Source: Bog-532 sp963805255 (GTDB taxonomy: Bacteria; Actinomycetota; Actinomycetes; Streptosporangiales; Streptosporangiaceae). From it: a stretch of 64,000 nucleotides of DNA. Both the position numbers and the translations under genes were made by a program. Under the pieces are notes generated by a model. The model did no database searches. It worked only from the letters and a program-made list of their open reading frames with translations, and was not told the DNA's origin. How positions within the stretch are numbered: position 1 is the stretch's first letter; each line of letters begins with the position of its first letter. This document shows, in pieces, positions 27,143 to 34,949 of the stretch. The stretch is from the NCBI GenBank assembly GCA_963805255.1, contig CAWDTK010000011.1, forward strand, positions 434,001-498,000, read 5' to 3'.

Positions 27143-27966
27143 CCCGGGGCTCCCGACGACGCCTGCTCCCGAAGCGAACCCTCGCGTGCTTGCGCCGGAG
27201 GTGTGATCATCGGACCAACGGTGGCGCGCGGTGTTGATGTTGGTGACGCGCTCGGGTGCAACGAATGCGGCGCGGAGGTCGCTGTAGATGCAACGTGTCC
27301 TGGGCTCCCGGGCTTCGCCGGGGTGGTCATAGGAAGCGAAGTCGCGAATACCCGGAATACAACGATGAAGGCCATGGTGATCGAGGTGACCGCAAAGAAC
27401 CTAAATGCGTCCTTCAGATAACCGGTGGGAACGCTGAGTCGCAGTTTGTTCGCATTCGCTGCCCTGAGGAGATCCTTGGCAAACTGTCGTCTCGCCTCCT
27501 GGAGCTCTTGCGTTCCCGGCACAGGTGGGTTAGCAAATGGGACCTGCCACTCGATCACCTTGATAGCGTGGTACGTCAACCAGACCGTCCCGCAATAAAA
27601 GAAAAGAAAGAGGACCAGCGCGACGATCACAAGAGCGGAAGCCCAGTTCTCGGGAAGCGGTGCGGCACCCAGTGTGGCGAGGACACCCAATACGCCCGTG
27701 ATCGCGAGGAGTTGGCCGGCTCGCGATCGGCTGCTGTTGAGGTCTGCATCACGCGCGAGGTTCTCGTCGCGCCATGCCGAGATAAGGTGATCAAGCGTCT
27801 TCGGTCCCACTCGGTCGACGCGGTCCATTAGTTCCTGGATTTCGCCCTTGTACTTCTGTTCTTCTGGGCTGTCGCGCGTCAACTCGGGCGGCTCATCCAC
27901 GTGACGCCAGAAGGCGATGAACACCCACGCCCTTCTCGCGCGCCGCTTCATCGTAGCCCGTATCAT
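27139..27966 (-). CDS. Three-helix membrane protein of the graspetide-type operon
   Basis: 275 residues from ATG 27966, which overlaps the ATP-grasp stop as ATGA; ATG 27978 and ATG 27951 are alternatives. Helices lie at about 89-107, 116-136 and 184-206. A cytoplasmic helical N-terminus (WRDENLARDADLNSSRSRAG) precedes the first helix. The C-terminal 60 residues are Pro/Ser/Thr-rich. The layout resembles small membrane effectors of defence islands as much as exporters. Export of or immunity to the peptide is possible; there is no ABC ATPase nearby. Confidence 0.7.
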   Translation of the reverse strand: MIRATMKRRARRAWVFIAFWRHVDEPPELTRDSPEEQKYKGEIQELMDRVDRVGPKTLDHLISAWRDENLARDADLNSSRSRAGQLLAITGVLGVLATLGAAPLPENWASALVIVALVLFLFFYCGTVWLTYHAIKVIEWQVPFANPPVPGTQELQEARRQFAKDLLRAANANKLRLSVPTGYLKDAFRFFAVTSITMAFIVVFRVFATSLPMTTPAKPGSPGHVASTATSAPHSLHPSASPTSTPRATVGPMITPPAQAREGSLREQASSGAPG

Positions 27967-28922
27967 CGTGCGGGGCATTCCCCTGTCAACTCGTCAACGA
28001 TCGCATCGGTGATTGGAAGTCCAGTGATCGCCTCAAGCCACCCCCACTGACCGTTGGGGTTGCACTCCAGGAACCAAAGTTCACCGTCATCGTCCTCAGC
28101 GAAGTCAAACGCGCCGAACCGTAGGCCGAAGTGGGTCAGATACCTCACGCAGCCGCTGGCGACATCGCCCGGCAACGTCATGACCTCATAGTTGCAGGCT
28201 TGCGGGTCGGTCTCTCTGAAATCGATGGGCGCTTCCCGCGCTCTGGTTATGCGGACTGCGAAGAGACGATCTCCAACCGCGGTTACACGCCAGTCCGCAC
28301 GCTTGAAAACTCGCCGCTGCAGGCATATCGGCGTGATAGGCGCGTTTTGGGCGTCAGCATGAGTGGCAGCTTGGACGGAGCCAGCTGCTACTCGGCCACC
28401 GACCTGTACAGACACCTCCTGCACGGCCTTTATGACTGCCGGGCCGGCGTCCAGGAATGCCGCGGCCGGCGCTTCACAGCTTGTAATTACTGATTCAGGG
28501 ACCTTAAGCCCTAGACTGGCTGCGGTTTGAAGCTGGGGAAGTTTCCATCGCGCCGCTTGCAGTGCGTCAGGATCGCTCACACACTTGTGGCGGAGGAGGC
28601 GCCAGAGTCCGCCGATCGCTGCGATGGCTTCCTGCATGGCCAGCCGACGGTCGATCGGATCAGTCACTGTCTCGCTGATGGTTGGCCATTGCGGCCGACG
28701 CAACCAAATACCTCGCGCCTTGCCGATAGCTACCGGCCCCCCGTCGTGCGGCCTGACAACCGCGTCAGCTGGGTGTCCGGGGTCGTACGTCAGCCCAAGC
28801 ACGGCCGGATAGTCCTCGGAGTTGAAGCGGTATATCGGGATGCCACGCCTTTCACAGCGCTGCATCACCATGTCAGCCGAAAGGTCATCCCGAGACGTCA
28901 CAGCGACGATGAGCGGGTTCAG
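27963..28922 (-). CDS. ATP-grasp peptide ligase, SAV_5884/TgmB-like graspetide maturase
   Basis: The fold begins at NPLIVAVTSRDDLSADM, so the long upstream frame is not coding. The best start is CTG 28922, overlapping the precursor stop as CTGA with GGGGGTGG upstream; the product is 319 residues. LWFLECNPNGQWGWLE near the C-terminus is the metal/ATP-binding signature of MvdD- and TgmB-type ligases. Those enzymes join Ser/Thr or Lys side chains to Asp/Glu side chains of a precursor by ester or amide bonds. The gene directly follows a fitting precursor. Family assignment is strong; product chemistry is inferred. Confidence 0.88.
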   Translation of the reverse strand: MNPLIVAVTSRDDLSADMVMQRCERRGIPIYRFNSEDYPAVLGLTYDPGHPADAVVRPHDGGPVAIGKARGIWLRRPQWPTISETVTDPIDRRLAMQEAIAAIGGLWRLLRHKCVSDPDALQAARWKLPQLQTAASLGLKVPESVITSCEAPAAAFLDAGPAVIKAVQEVSVQVGGRVAAGSVQAATHADAQNAPITPICLQRRVFKRADWRVTAVGDRLFAVRITRAREAPIDFRETDPQACNYEVMTLPGDVASGCVRYLTHFGLRFGAFDFAEDDDGELWFLECNPNGQWGWLEAITGLPITDAIVDELTGECPAR

Positions 28923-29545
28923 AACGGAACCACCCCCGTCACCACCGAATCGGAGACCTGGCCTCCTACGATCAGATCGGAGCGGACAGTTGGCGGGTAC
29001 CAGCCACCGGGGCTGTCGATGTCCGTCCCCTCCGCACGCGTCATAGTCGGTGGGCCACCGTCGTCTGAATCTCGGCCTGCGGCCGTGGTCGTGTGCACGT
29101 CGGCCGTCCAAGCCGCTACGTCACGATCGCGCCCCGCCTCAGTGAGAATCACTGGCTCGCCGTCATCCGAATCCCGTCCAGCTGCCGTGTGCGTGTCTGT
29201 ACCCGATAGCCGGGTTTTCGGTGGCGTTGCGAAGTCCGTATCTCTGTCGGCCTTTGTGATCGGCTCACCTGCGTCGCGTCCCGCTAGTGTCTGCGCGTAC
29301 AGGACTAAATCAGGTGACATACCGGCGGCGTCGCTATCTCGGCCCGCTTTTGTCGACGTCGACGGCTGGGGACGGTCATCATCGCGTTCCGCGTACGTCT
29401 GAATTTCACCCGGCGCGGTGGTGACCACTGGCATGCCATCGGACCCAACCGACAACTGCAGCGTCTCGTCGTACACGTACGCAGGCCGGTGCGGTGGGAC
29501 CAGCTGAAGAGTCCGCGCCAGACTGGGACGAGGCGAGGTAAACAT
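28919..29545 (-). CDS. Graspetide precursor peptide with about eight core repeats
   Basis: 208 residues. The N-terminus holds PPHRPAYVYDETLQLSVGSD, which resembles the leader of TgmA-type ATP-grasp targets (aromatic, Asp-x-x-x-Gln, Asp-Gly). From residue 65 a motif close to T-x-A-G-R-D-x-D recurs, starting at T65, T86, T97, T111, T120, T135, T154 and T169. Thr donors paired with Asp acceptors are what ATP-grasp ligases need. The tail (182-208) is repeat-free. The present ATG and the next base triplet belong to the IS66 end; the original start was ATG 31282, in the same frame. Compared with known graspetide precursors it is long. Confidence 0.8.
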   Translation of the reverse strand: MFTSPRPSLARTLQLVPPHRPAYVYDETLQLSVGSDGMPVVTTAPGEIQTYAERDDDRPQPSTSTKAGRDSDAAGMSPDLVLYAQTLAGRDAGEPITKADRDTDFATPPKTRLSGTDTHTAAGRDSDDGEPVILTEAGRDRDVAAWTADVHTTTAAGRDSDDGGPPTMTRAEGTDIDSPGGWYPPTVRSDLIVGGQVSDSVVTGVVPF

Positions 29546-31266
29546 TCACCCGGTGGGTGTGGGTGATGCTTAATGTGCGTTGTGTGACGGGGTTTGGGCG
29601 GGGCGCGTTCCGGGGTCACGCCCGGGCGGGGACCGGGGGCTGCCAGGGGTTCCGTGTGAACAGGCTGCGCAGCACCTCAAGCGGGCGGTGCCCGTGCTTG
29701 CGGGCGGTGTCGATGTAGCTGCGGATGTCGAGCCGGTCCTGGGTGGTGTCTTCGCTGGTGAGCCGGCCGGAGATGTTCTGCTGGGTTTTCGTGGGCCATA
29801 CTCCGCGCTCGCTGATGTTGTTCGTGGGCCATACGGTGGTGTCTCGGGTGAAGCGGAGCACGTCGTCTTCGCGGTCGCGGCAGAATTCCAGCAGGTCGCG
29901 GCCGGGGTGCTGGGCGGTGGTGTTCTTCGGGCCGGGGATGCGGGGGACGGCGGCCAGGCCGACGGCGCGGGCGCGGCGGAACTCGGTGATCAGCGGGTCC
30001 GCCTTGTCCGCGGGGATAGCGGGGAGCCCTGCGTCGCGGGCGTCGTTCCAGGCGTGGATGAGGCCGCGCAGCGCCCGCTGCGCCTGGGCGGGCCAGTGCG
30101 CGTCCGGGTGGGTCTCGGCGGCGTCCTCGAGATCCCTGAGTATGTGGGCCAGGCAGGACTGGTGCCCGGCGATGTGCTCCCAGCCGGCGTGCCAGTAGTT
30201 GACGTACCGGTCGGAGACGACGACGCCGCGGAAGCGCGGCAGGATCCCGAAGTCCCGGAACGACTCCAGGGTGCGGTCGCCTAGGTGCAGCAGCGAGTAC
30301 TGCTCGGTGAACGCGCCCAGCACGTATTTCTTCTGCCCGGCAGGCCCGGCCCGCAGCGTAGTCTCGTCGAACCCGGCGACGCGGGCGGCGGTGATCAGCG
30401 CCGCGATCAGCTTGATCACGTCCGCGGCCAGATCGGCGGCCTTGCGCAGGCACGAGTGGATGAACCCGGCGGAGACCTGCGCCCCGGCGGCGTCGCAGAT
30501 CAGCTCGCGGCACCGCTCCACCGGCACGTGCTGGAACACCAGCAGGTACACGGCCAGCGCCCGCAGGTTCGGGCCGACCGAGACCGGCGAGTCCGGCACG
30601 CCCGGCGGGCGGGCCGCCACGTGGTGCCGACCGCAGCCGCACACCGTTTCGTGCAGGTCGTGCTGGATCCGCTGCGCGGACGGCTCGGGGATCTCCAGCT
30701 GCTGGCAGGACCGCGCCACGCCGAGGTCGGCCGCGCCGGCCAGATCCGCGCCGCACTCGCACGTGCCGTCCGGGTAGTGGTCGCGGGTGTCGTCCGGCTC
30801 GGCCCAGCTCATCGCCGATCCCGGCGCGCCGGGCTGCTTGCCCCGCCTGCGTTTCTTCGCCTCCTCGCGTTCGGCGGCACGGCGCTGCCTGCGGGGCGGC
30901 TTGCGGCCCGGTGCGTCATCCCCCGAGGGGGGCATCGAGGAGTTGCCGCTGTTGCGCGACACGATCCGCTCCAGCCGGGCCACCTGCTCGCGGAGCTGAC
31001 CGACCTGCTCTTGCAGGGCCCCCGCGTGCGCCCGCAGGCCCGCCGCATCCGTGCGCAGCGCGGCGATCTCCTCATCACGAGCAGCGCAACCAGCGCAACC
31101 CGGGGCAGGATGCGGCATCTCGGACACAAGTCATGATCATGCAGAGCCGGCCCTCAGTGAGCAAGACGACACGCAGAGCCGACCAGCAAAAAACCTCCTC
31201 CAACCCGCCGGAATCAACCCAGGGTGAATCAAACCATCAGACGCGGCAGGGGGCCTGAATGTTTAC
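29538..31266. mobile_element. IS66-family insertion sequence (copy 1), 1729 bp
   Basis: Both ends begin GTAAACATTCA as inverted repeats (29538 rightward, 31266 leftward). An 8-bp direct repeat GAGGCGAG flanks it at 29530-29537 and 31267-31274, the IS66-type duplication. It carries only a TnpC-type transposase, without tnpA/tnpB, as in the ISBst12 subgroup. It separates the graspetide precursor from its original promoter. Confidence 0.93.
29616..31127 (-). CDS. IS66-family transposase (TnpC), intact
   Basis: 503 residues from GTG 31127. An N-terminal coiled coil precedes SRNSGNSSMPPSGDD and a zinc finger-like CECGADL, then the IS66 catalytic domain (GFDETTLR, VVSDRYVNY, WPTNNISERG). No frameshift is seen. 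It matches the broken copy at 50.9-52.4 kb closely across its length, so it may be the active relative. Confidence 0.93.
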   Translation of the reverse strand: MSEMPHPAPGCAGCAARDEEIAALRTDAAGLRAHAGALQEQVGQLREQVARLERIVSRNSGNSSMPPSGDDAPGRKPPRRQRRAAEREEAKKRRRGKQPGAPGSAMSWAEPDDTRDHYPDGTCECGADLAGAADLGVARSCQQLEIPEPSAQRIQHDLHETVCGCGRHHVAARPPGVPDSPVSVGPNLRALAVYLLVFQHVPVERCRELICDAAGAQVSAGFIHSCLRKAADLAADVIKLIAALITAARVAGFDETTLRAGPAGQKKYVLGAFTEQYSLLHLGDRTLESFRDFGILPRFRGVVVSDRYVNYWHAGWEHIAGHQSCLAHILRDLEDAAETHPDAHWPAQAQRALRGLIHAWNDARDAGLPAIPADKADPLITEFRRARAVGLAAVPRIPGPKNTTAQHPGRDLLEFCRDREDDVLRFTRDTTVWPTNNISERGVWPTKTQQNISGRLTSEDTTQDRLDIRSYIDTARKHGHRPLEVLRSLFTRNPWQPPVPARA

Positions 31267-31360
31267 GAGGCGAGGTGGGCATCGCAGCCGATTATCGTTG
31301 GTGGCATAGCCCTCGAGGGCGTCCAGATCAAGGTGGGTTCACTGGCATCAGCGCTATCGG

Positions 31361-31397
31361 TGTGAAACGACATGAAGATGACAGTAGGCGCGACACG
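31361..31397 (-). promoter_or_regulatory. 37-bp putative operator upstream of the original graspetide precursor start
   Basis: 31 of 37 positions match the sequence at 35816-35852, which lies just upstream of the XRE-ScpB-like regulator gene. On the minus strand it contains three spaced TGTC motifs (TGTCG, TGTCA, TGTCG). It lies 79-115 bp upstream of the precursor's pre-insertion ATG (31282) and in the same orientation relative to that gene as the other copy is to the regulator. It is now cut off from the precursor by IS66. Confidence 0.6.
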
Positions 31398-31469
31398 GCT
31401 GAGGCCTGGCACGTGGCCCCCCTCGTGAGCCGCCCCCATTTCCGCCTTCGTCGCCTATAGCTCGCGTGT

Positions 31470-31475
31470 TATAAA
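31470..31475 (+). promoter_or_regulatory. -10 box TATAAA of a leaderless toxin-antitoxin mRNA
   Basis: TATAAA ends six bases before the ATG at 31482, so transcription should begin at the start codon. GAGG immediately before the ATG is too close to act as a normal ribosome site. Confidence 0.5.
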
Positions 31476-31481
31476 CTGAGG

Positions 31482-31820
31482 ATGCCGTGGCAGGTCCGCT
31501 TCCATCCGGATGCGCTCGCAGAGCGCCGCGCCCTGCCACACCAGGAGCGACAAGCCATGGCCAACGCGGTCGAGAAGCTGATGGCACACGGTCCGGTCTT
31601 GCCGTACCCGCATTCGAGCGACATCCGCGGCGCTGACCGGCTCCGCGAGCTGCGCCCTCGGGCGGGACGGAGCCCGTGGCGGGCACTGTACCGGCGCATC
31701 GGTGACGTCTTCGTCGTCGGCGCCATCGCTCCCGAGGCGGGGGTCGAGAGGCGAGGGTTCGCCCGCGCTGTCGCGGCGGCGGAACGACGGCTCAGCGAGA
31801 TTGAGGAGGACCGGCCATGA
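31482..31820 (+). CDS. HigB/RelE-type toxin (phage Gp49-like)
   Basis: 112 residues. WQVRFHPDALAERRALP, GPVLPYPHSSDIRGADRLRELRP and SPWRALYRRIGDVFVVGAI are typical of Gp49-like/HigB toxins, which cut mRNA on the ribosome. The toxin comes first and its stop overlaps the XRE antitoxin start by four bases, the HigBA order. Confidence 0.85.
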   Translation: MPWQVRFHPDALAERRALPHQERQAMANAVEKLMAHGPVLPYPHSSDIRGADRLRELRPRAGRSPWRALYRRIGDVFVVGAIAPEAGVERRGFARAVAAAERRLSEIEEDRP

Positions 31821-32128
31821 GGCTTTCAGACCTTCCCTCCGAGGAGGAGATCCTCGCCGGAGAGTTGCGTGATCCGGAATTTCGTGCCGGGTGGGACCGG
31901 ACCCGCTTCGCCCGCGAGGTCGCCAACCGTGTCATCGCGTACCGCGTCAATCACGGTCTCTCACAAACCGCGCTCGCGAAGCAGCTCGGCATCAGTCAGC
32001 CACAGGTTGCCCGGCTCGAGACTGCGGATGTCACTCCTTCCATCGACACGCTGTCACGGCTCTCTACGCGGCTCGGGCTCGAGTTCCACATCGACATCAC
32101 CCCGACGGCCGTCGCCCTCTCGGCGTGA
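31817..32128 (+). CDS. XRE-family antitoxin (HigA-like)
   Basis: 103 residues. A helix-turn-helix covers about 45-75 (GLSQTALAKQLGISQPQVAR). ATGA overlap with the toxin gene. Antitoxins of this class neutralise the toxin and repress the operon. Confidence 0.85.
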   Translation: MRLSDLPSEEEILAGELRDPEFRAGWDRTRFAREVANRVIAYRVNHGLSQTALAKQLGISQPQVARLETADVTPSIDTLSRLSTRLGLEFHIDITPTAVALSA

Positions 32129-32142
32129 TGCCGCCGCGCCCC

Positions 32143-32344
32143 GGTCAAGCGTAGCGACGACGACGCGATCCGCGCCGCAAACAGCTACAGCTGCTCCAAC
32201 CTCAACGAGGTGGAACATCAGAGCGACAAGTACGTTGAGGGCCTTCCCGAATGGGATGACACCGCCGGTCTATCCACCGCCCTTCATACGCTCGCTCGGC
32301 TCGTCAACGGCGAAGCGCTCACGTACAAAAAGCTCATCGCCTAG
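32143..32344 (+). pseudogene. 3' remnant of an unrecognised gene
   Basis: An open, coding-like stretch without a start codon includes ANSYSCSNLNEVEHQSD and ALHTLARLVNGEALTYKKL before TAG 32342-32344. It follows the antitoxin stop directly. The family was not recognised. Confidence 0.4.
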
Positions 32345-32360
32345 CTGTGAAGGATCAGGA

Positions 32361-32594
32361 AACTGGCACTACATGATCACGGAACTGGCACTGCGGGCAA
32401 CCACGTAACTGGCACGAGTCGACGGCCAGGACGTGGCGGTCGCCCTACCTGCTGGGTCCAGCCATCTCGACACCTGGCGCTCAGCGGGGTGCCAAACGGC
32501 CCCTGCATGAGAAGCGGCGCGGAGTTTGCACGGCCAGTGCCAGTGTCGTGGGCGCGTTGGGTGCCAGTTCTGGTGGCCGTCCACTGTGCCAGTT
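32361..32594. repeat. Facing arrays of AACTGGCAC repeats, probable ends of a lost IS21-like element
   Basis: AACTGGCAC occurs at 32361, 32383 and 32407; the reverse complement GTGCCAGTT occurs at 32561 and 32586, and GTGCCAGTG at 32537. Multiple terminal repeats facing inward are typical of IS21-family ends. No transposase lies between them, so this may be a deleted element or a MITE. An operator array is the alternative. Confidence 0.45.
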
Positions 32595-32629
32595 TCATGA
32601 GAGCGGCGTGAGGCATCAGCGGAAGGAAG

Positions 32630-33583
32630 ATGTTGGAAGAGCAGCACATTGTCGTCCACCTACTTGAAGATGTCCACACCCTCGCCGAGGCTCTCGGGCT
32701 AGCGCAAACCGTAATGATCGACGGCATCGAATGCCACGTGCTGCTGCCAGTCCGGGGCCCGGTCCGAGGTCGCTGGCCCGTGCACCTGGCTGGTCCTCCT
32801 GCGCCCGGCGGGGACCATGAGCAGGGACCCAGTTGGCCCAAGTGTGACTGGGGCGATCCCTACCCGAATGTGGTCATTATCCGGGCTGTCGGGATCATCC
32901 CTGCTGGAACCAGGATCCCTCCTGGAGACGAGCACATCGCGTTTGACCGCGCAGTCGCCCAGTGGAGGCACCTCTTGAGAGACTGGCTCGCAGTCGCGGC
33001 CGAAGGCCCGACCGATGTTCCTGACAGGGACTATTACGGCGCGACATGCTGGGGATCGTCGGAATACGACGACGAGGAAATTCCGTATCAGCCCCATCAG
33101 GTCGGCCACCGCCACCGACCTCAGCGCCTGTCAGCGCGGGCATGGTCCCATGCACTAGAGCATGCCAGCGCGGGTAACCAGCCGCCCCTGGCACGCGCGC
33201 TGATGACATCAGCCATCCGGGCCGCGACAACTGCCAACTGGCGCGTCGCCATCATCGATGCGGCAACCGCCGTTGAGGTCGCATTGACCGCTGGCATGAC
33301 CACCCGGCTCTCGGGCGAAGCCTCGTCCCGCGTCACTAAGGCGCTAATCGACGTCACACGAATGCTCGCACCGCGGCTGGACCTAGCCAAGAAGCTTGAC
33401 ATGCCACTGCCCCCCAAGATCAAGGAAGACCTGGTGGAGCGCCGCAATGCGGTTGTTCACCGAGGGAACGACATGACCGGCGCTCAGGCGAAGGCGGCGA
33501 TCGTGGTGGCATGGAAGGTAGTCCGTGAATACGATTCCTTGCCCGCCTGCTGCCACTGTGACCTCTCTCGAAACGGTCAGTGA
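32630..33583 (+). CDS. Hypothetical protein with HEPN-like C-terminus
   Basis: 317 residues from ATG 32630, just after GGAAGGA. The N-terminal 180 residues are unrecognised. In the C-terminal helical part RRNAVVH at 271-277 gives R272-x4-H277, the HEPN signature seen in ApeA-like and other defence RNases. It follows a HigBA pair and an IS relic, an accessory setting. A defence role is inferred. Confidence 0.55.
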   Translation: MLEEQHIVVHLLEDVHTLAEALGLAQTVMIDGIECHVLLPVRGPVRGRWPVHLAGPPAPGGDHEQGPSWPKCDWGDPYPNVVIIRAVGIIPAGTRIPPGDEHIAFDRAVAQWRHLLRDWLAVAAEGPTDVPDRDYYGATCWGSSEYDDEEIPYQPHQVGHRHRPQRLSARAWSHALEHASAGNQPPLARALMTSAIRAATTANWRVAIIDAATAVEVALTAGMTTRLSGEASSRVTKALIDVTRMLAPRLDLAKKLDMPLPPKIKEDLVERRNAVVHRGNDMTGAQAKAAIVVAWKVVREYDSLPACCHCDLSRNGQ

Positions 33584-33871
33584 AAACTGATGTCGAAATA
33601 GTCAGTTGCGAGGCGACGTCAGTCCGCATCCTCCTCCCCCTCCGTGAGTGAAGGGACCTCGGCGCGCCGCAGTTTCTCGAGCTTGAGCAATTCAGCCCTG
33701 TCCACATGGGATGAGACACCGTCACGGAAATGCCTCAACGGTAGGGTAGCCGAGCGCCATGAGCGCGGTCGTGACGAGGCGATAGAGGTTGGGGGCACGC
33801 TCGACTGTGTGGTCGAGTCCGGCGGCGTCCGCCGGTCGTACTGTCGAACCCGTTACCGAGGAGGACTTCTG

Positions 33872-34435
33872 ATGCGCAGCGTGACCTATTCGATGGGCGT
33901 CTCACTTGACGGCTACATCGTCGGGCCGGACGGCGACTTCGACTGGACGGCGCCCGGCGAGGAGGTCTTTCGCTTCGTCACCGACGAGATACGAGAGGTC
34001 GGCGTCCACCTGCTGGGACGACGGCTGTACGAGACGATGCTGTACTGGGAGACCGCCGACCAGGATCCATCGCTCGACGACTCAATGCTCGAGTGGGCCG
34101 CGATCTGGAAGCCGCTCCCAAAGGTGGTGTTCTCCACCACGCTGTCGGCGGTGCAGGGCAATGCCCGCCTGGCCTCCGGCGGCCTGGCGGAGGAGATCGA
34201 GCGGTTGCGAGCCGAGCCGACGGAGGGCGACATCGCGATCGGCGGCGCGACCCTCGGCGCCGAGGCGGCCGCGCTGGGTCTGATCGACGAGTACCGGGCC
34301 AAGGTCTACCCGGTGCTGGTTGGCGGTGGCATTCCGTTCTTTCCCCAGCGCGAGCGCCGGGTGGATCTCGAACTCGTCGAGACCCGCACCTTCAGCTCGA
34401 GAGTCGTCTACCTCCGCTACCGCGTGGCGCGCTAG
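33872..34435 (+). CDS. Dihydrofolate reductase-family protein (RibD C-terminal fold)
   Basis: 187 residues from ATG 33872, after GAGGAGGA. SMGVSLDGYIVGPDGDFDW, HLLGRRLYETM, GDIAIGGATLGA and PVLVGGGIPFF are the usual landmarks of this NADPH-dependent reductase family. Many such genes are single and of unknown substrate; it should not be called folate synthesis. The stop overlaps the convergent YCII gene by four bases. Confidence 0.88.
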   Translation: MRSVTYSMGVSLDGYIVGPDGDFDWTAPGEEVFRFVTDEIREVGVHLLGRRLYETMLYWETADQDPSLDDSMLEWAAIWKPLPKVVFSTTLSAVQGNARLASGGLAEEIERLRAEPTEGDIAIGGATLGAEAAALGLIDEYRAKVYPVLVGGGIPFFPQRERRVDLELVETRTFSSRVVYLRYRVAR

Positions 34436-34752
34436 CACGCCGCGTTGACACCGCAGCGCCCGCGAACGTGACCCGCAGACAGCCGCCCGAACTCGAACGC
34501 CGCAGTCCCGGTCGTCACGACGGGGTCCTGCGCTGCGAACTCGCGTAGCGCATGCTCGTCATCCGTCTCGACAACCGCGAGGCCGTACGAATCCTCGTCG
34601 GTGAGGACAGGTCCAAATACGACCATGTCGCCACGATCGAGGTACGGGCGCCAGTGGGCAGCGTGGCTGTTCATGATCGCCCGCTCCGAATCGGTCAGGG
34701 TCTGGGCGAAGTTCGGACGCGGAGCGATGAGGCGCAGGACGAAGGTGGCCAT
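34432..34752 (-). CDS. YCII-family protein
   Basis: 106 residues. FVLRLIAPRPNFAQTLTDSE, HAAHWRPYLDRGDMVVFGPV and LREFAAQDPVVTTG match the ferredoxin-like YCII fold, related to small dehydrogenase or chlorohydrolase-like enzymes. It is convergent with the reductase gene. Function unknown. Confidence 0.85.
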   Translation of the reverse strand: MATFVLRLIAPRPNFAQTLTDSERAIMNSHAAHWRPYLDRGDMVVFGPVLTDEDSYGLAVVETDDEHALREFAAQDPVVTTGTAAFEFGRLSAGHVRGRCGVNAAC

Positions 34753-34949
34753 GCGGCGGACTATATGCCATCGACCAGGTACGAAAAGGCATCTACCCTG
34801 TTGGGAACGTCAGCAGACAGGCGTGCTCGCGGTTCGCACTGTGACTCCGCGCGGCACGGACAGTCCACGCCCAACAATCACGAAGCGTCCACCCGTGCCG
34901 CACCGATGATCCGGCATGCAACGGTCATGACCACCGCGGGTGTCGGTGG

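Noticed and set aside
28923..29111. N-terminal extension of the ATP-grasp ligase to 29111
   Set aside because: The extra 63 codons are antisense-free but Arg/Gly-rich and lie wholly inside the precursor gene in another frame. The ligase fold starts at about 28920.
28919..29545. Possibility that the precursor is only a chance frame over low-complexity DNA
   Set aside because: It has a recognisable leader, repeats that keep Thr and Asp, a stop coupled to an ATP-grasp ligase, and a frame that continues exactly across the IS66 junction.
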